DNA of 64,000 nt from the NCBI GenBank assembly GCA_002427815.1, contig DIZF01000020.1, forward strand, positions 508-64,507, read 5' to 3'. The stretch's first letter is position 1. Each line of letters begins with the position of its first letter. The position numbers were made by a program, and so were the translations under genes. Of this stretch, positions 61,982 to 64,000 are shown one piece after another. The notes under the pieces were generated by a model, which ran no database searches, had not been told where the DNA came from, and saw only the letters and a list, made by a program, of their open reading frames with translations. Origin of the DNA: Ramlibacter tataouinensis. Its GTDB lineage: Bacteria; Pseudomonadota; Gammaproteobacteria; Burkholderiales; Burkholderiaceae_C.

Positions 61982-62755
61982 TTGTCGGGTGAGTTCATTC
62001 TCGAAACGAAGGGCTTGACCAAGGAGTTCAAGGGATTTGTCGCGGTCAACAACGTCGACCTGAAGGTCCGCCGCGGCCACATCCATGCGTTGATCGGACC
62101 CAACGGCGCCGGCAAGACCACCTTTTTCAATCTTCTGACCAAATTCCTGCCGCCCACGCGCGGCACCATCACCTATCAGGGCGTGGACATCACCCACGAA
62201 AGGCCGGCGCAAACCGCGCGCCGGGGCATCGTGCGCTCGTTCCAGATTTCGGCCGTGTTCCCCCACATGACCGTGCTGGAAAATGTCAGGGCGGCCCTGC
62301 AACGCAACCTCGGGACCTCCTTCCACTTCTGGAAGCCAGAGAAATCCCTGGCGCACCTGCATCAACGCGCCGGCGAGCTCCTGGCGGCGGTGGACCTGGC
62401 GCAGTTCGCCAACGAGTTGACGGTGAACCTGCCTTATGGGCGCAAGCGCGCGCTGGAGCTCGCCACCACCATGGCGCTGGAGCCCGAGTTGATGCTGCTG
62501 GACGAGCCGACCCAGGGCATGGGCCACGAGGACGTGGACCGCGTGACGGGGCTGATCAAGAAGATGTCCGCCGGCCGCACGATCCTCATGGTCGAGCACA
62601 ACATGAACGTGGTTGCATCGATCGCCGACCGCATTACGGTATTGCAGCGTGGGGCCATCATCGCGGACGGCCCTTACGCGGAGGTCTCAGCCAACCCGCT
62701 GGTGATCGAAGCCTATATGGGCACATCCGATGCCGCATTGCAGGGAGCCCACTGA
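61982..62755 (+). CDS. livG: Branched-chain amino acid-type ABC transporter ATP-binding protein (LivG-like)
   Basis: A 257-residue ATPase with Walker A GPNGAGKTTFFN, a Q-loop FQISAVFPHMTVLENV and Walker B LMLLDEPTQGMG; the signature is weak (NLPYGRKRALELATTMAL, as in LivG where LSYG or LPYG replaces LSGG). TTG start at 61982 supported by AGGAG six bases upstream. The gap of 141 bp after the thioesterase gene holds inverted repeats and probably the promoter. The ligand may be amino acids, urea or amides. Confidence 0.92.
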   Translation: MSGEFILETKGLTKEFKGFVAVNNVDLKVRRGHIHALIGPNGAGKTTFFNLLTKFLPPTRGTITYQGVDITHERPAQTARRGIVRSFQISAVFPHMTVLENVRAALQRNLGTSFHFWKPEKSLAHLHQRAGELLAAVDLAQFANELTVNLPYGRKRALELATTMALEPELMLLDEPTQGMGHEDVDRVTGLIKKMSAGRTILMVEHNMNVVASIADRITVLQRGAIIADGPYAEVSANPLVIEAYMGTSDAALQGAH

Positions 62756-62843
62756 ATATGGCCCCCACGCTTCTCACTTCGTGTCCTGCGCTGCCCGGAT
62801 ATTGCGCCCAAGCCCGCCCAGGGGCGGCCCGTCGGAGGCCTGA

Positions 62844-63548
62844 ATGACCAAAGAGCTCCTGCGCATCGAAGGCCTGAATGCCTGGTACGGCGAATCTCAC
62901 ATCCTGCACGGCGTCGCCCTCGTGGTGCACGAGGGCGAAGTGGTGACACTGCTGGGCCGCAATGGCGCGGGGCGCACCACCACGCTGCGTGCCATCGTCG
63001 GTCTGACCGGGGCGCGCGCCGGATCGATCCGCATCAACGGGGAGGAAGCGATCAAGTTGCCGCCCCACAAGGTCGCCCGGCTGGGCGTGGGGTATTGTCC
63101 GGAGGAACGGGGCATCTTCGCCAGCCTGTCGGCCGAGGAAAACCTGATGTTGCCCCCCGTCATCGGACCCGGGGGCATGAGCGTGGACGAGATCTACGCG
63201 ATGTTTCCGAACCTCCGGGAACGGGCGAACAGCCCCGGCACGCGCCTGTCCGGCGGCGAACAGCAGATGCTGGCAGTGGCCAGGATCCTGCGCACCGGCG
63301 CGCGACTGTTGCTGCTGGACGAGATCTCGGAAGGCCTGGCGCCGGTCATCGTGCAGAAGCTCGCCGAGATGATCCTCACGCTCAAGTCCAAGGGCTACAC
63401 GATCGTCCTGGTGGAGCAGAACTTCCGTTTCGCGGCGCCGCTGGCCGACCGTTTCTACGTGATGGAACACGGGCGGATCGTCAAGCAGTTCGAGCAGGCC
63501 GAGCTGAACCAGAACATGGCGATGCTCCACGAGTACCTCGGAATCTAG
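62844..63548 (+). CDS. livF: Branched-chain amino acid-type ABC transporter ATP-binding protein (LivF-like), Walker A Lys replaced by Arg
   Basis: A 234-residue ATPase. Signature LSGGEQQMLAVARIL and Walker B LLLLDEISEGLAP are normal. The Walker A reads GRNGAGRTTT: Arg44 (CGC at 62973-62975) stands where Lys is expected. Pairs with LivG encoded 88 bp upstream. The permeases are not between these genes and the binding protein and may lie beyond the window. Confidence 0.92.
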   Translation: MTKELLRIEGLNAWYGESHILHGVALVVHEGEVVTLLGRNGAGRTTTLRAIVGLTGARAGSIRINGEEAIKLPPHKVARLGVGYCPEERGIFASLSAEENLMLPPVIGPGGMSVDEIYAMFPNLRERANSPGTRLSGGEQQMLAVARILRTGARLLLLDEISEGLAPVIVQKLAEMILTLKSKGYTIVLVEQNFRFAAPLADRFYVMEHGRIVKQFEQAELNQNMAMLHEYLGI

Positions 63549-63591
63549 GCCGACCACCCCTTCCTTTCACAGTTTTATCCAGGAGAACCTT

Positions 63592-64000
63592 ATGAAACTC
63601 AAGACTCTCGTAGCAGCACTGGCCATCGGCCTGGGCACGTTCGGCGCCTTCGCGCAGACCGCTTCCGGACCGGTCAGGATCGGGTTCATCACCGACATGT
63701 CCAGCCTGTATGCGGACATCGATGGCCCGGCCGGCGGCGAAATGATCAAGTGGGCGGTGCAGGACTTCGGCGGCAAGGTGCTGGGGCGCCCGATCGAGGT
63801 GCTCACTGCCGACCACCAGAACAAGGCCGACGTCGCCAGCTCCAAGGCGCGCGAATGGATCGACAAGGACAATCTGGCCATGCTGGTGGGCGGCACCAAC
63901 TCCGGCACGGCCCTGGCGATGTCCAAGGTGACTGCGGAGAAGAAACGGCCGTTTCTGGTCATCGGCGCCGGATCGGCCCGTTTGACCAATGACGACTGCA
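63592..64000 (+). CDS. Liv-type substrate-binding protein (partial, cut by window end)
   Basis: First 136 residues of a periplasmic Peripla_BP_6 protein. Signal peptide MKLKTLVAALAIGLGTFGAF ends at about residue 22 (FAQ). The mature start VRIGFITDMSSLYADIDGPAGG and VLTADHQNKADVASSKAREW are like amide/urea or branched-chain amino-acid receptors. Ribosome site AGGAGAA. Continues past 64000. Confidence 0.9.
   Translation, partial: MKLKTLVAALAIGLGTFGAFAQTASGPVRIGFITDMSSLYADIDGPAGGEMIKWAVQDFGGKVLGRPIEVLTADHQNKADVASSKAREWIDKDNLAMLVGGTNSGTALAMSKVTAEKKRPFLVIGAGSARLTNDDC

Noticed and set aside
1..64000. Mobile elements, CRISPR arrays, prophage or a new defence system
   Set aside because: No transposase, integrase, direct-repeat array or cluster of unknown genes was found; nearly all genes belong to conserved families in conserved order.

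Overview
The window is GC-rich chromosomal DNA of a betaproteobacterium, most likely order Burkholderiales and close to Comamonadaceae. Protein wording, the fused isobutyryl-CoA mutase, the long RNase E with an Arg/Gly/Glu-rich tail, the Bug-type solute receptor and several gene orders (rluC-rne, hemA-prfA-prmC-grxD, rplU-rpmA-obgE-proB, pilBCD-coaE-zapD-yacG-mutT-argJ) all fit. Almost everything is conserved core genome. I see no insertion sequence, prophage, CRISPR array or rRNA; one tRNA gene is present.

Layout. 0-5 kb: yceF (Maf) and an RsmI-like methyltransferase on +, facing a - strand run rluC, HAD phosphatase, Rieske protein and SppA-type peptidase. 5-8 kb: rne behind a long untranslated leader. 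8-12 kb: hemC-hemD-hemX-hemY on -. 12-18 kb: ppc on +, then on - a PerM-type transporter and a LytTR/histidine-kinase pair (AlgR/AlgZ-like) divergent from argH. 18-24 kb, +: argH, a Bug receptor, an FMN alpha-hydroxy-acid dehydrogenase, dinB and an enoyl-CoA hydratase-like gene. 24-27 kb, -: a small membrane protein, yaaA, a prolyl 4-hydroxylase-like oxygenase and queF. 27-31 kb, +: hemA, prfA, prmC, grxD. 31-32 kb, +: an orphan Lon-like AAA+ ATPase with a sigma-54-like promoter.

32-40 kb, -: a seven-gene operon for an oligopeptide-type ABC importer followed by an N-formylglutamate amidohydrolase homologue and an M20 amidohydrolase, again behind a sigma-54-like promoter. 39.8-42.2 kb, -: lytic transglycosylase and proS, divergent from rppH and a CNP1-like secreted protein. 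43-46.5 kb, -: rplU-rpmA-(terminator)-obgE-proB. 46.6-53.4 kb, +: ispB, tRNA-Pro(CGG), pilB-pilC-pilD, coaE, zapD, yacG. 53.4-58 kb, -: FAA hydrolase, persulfide dioxygenase-rhodanese fusion, argJ, DUF815 ATPase, mutT. 58-64 kb, +: icmF with a coupled thioesterase, then livG, livF and a substrate-binding protein cut by the window end.

The genes cover tetrapyrrole synthesis (hemA, hemC, hemD, hemX, hemY), RNA turnover (rne, rppH), translation (prfA, prmC, rplU, rpmA, obgE, proS, tRNA-Pro), type IV pilus assembly, and uptake and breakdown of amino-acid and acyl-CoA compounds. No clearly unprecedented multi-gene system stands out. The most interesting signals are regulatory: two sigma-54-like promoters, a perfect 22-bp palindrome between the FAA hydrolase and icmF, a probably leaderless hemA, and a roughly 520-nt rne leader whose promoter lies inside rluC. 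Two proteins deviate from family norms: LivF has Arg in place of the Walker A Lys, and DinB carries an insertion of about 30 residues.
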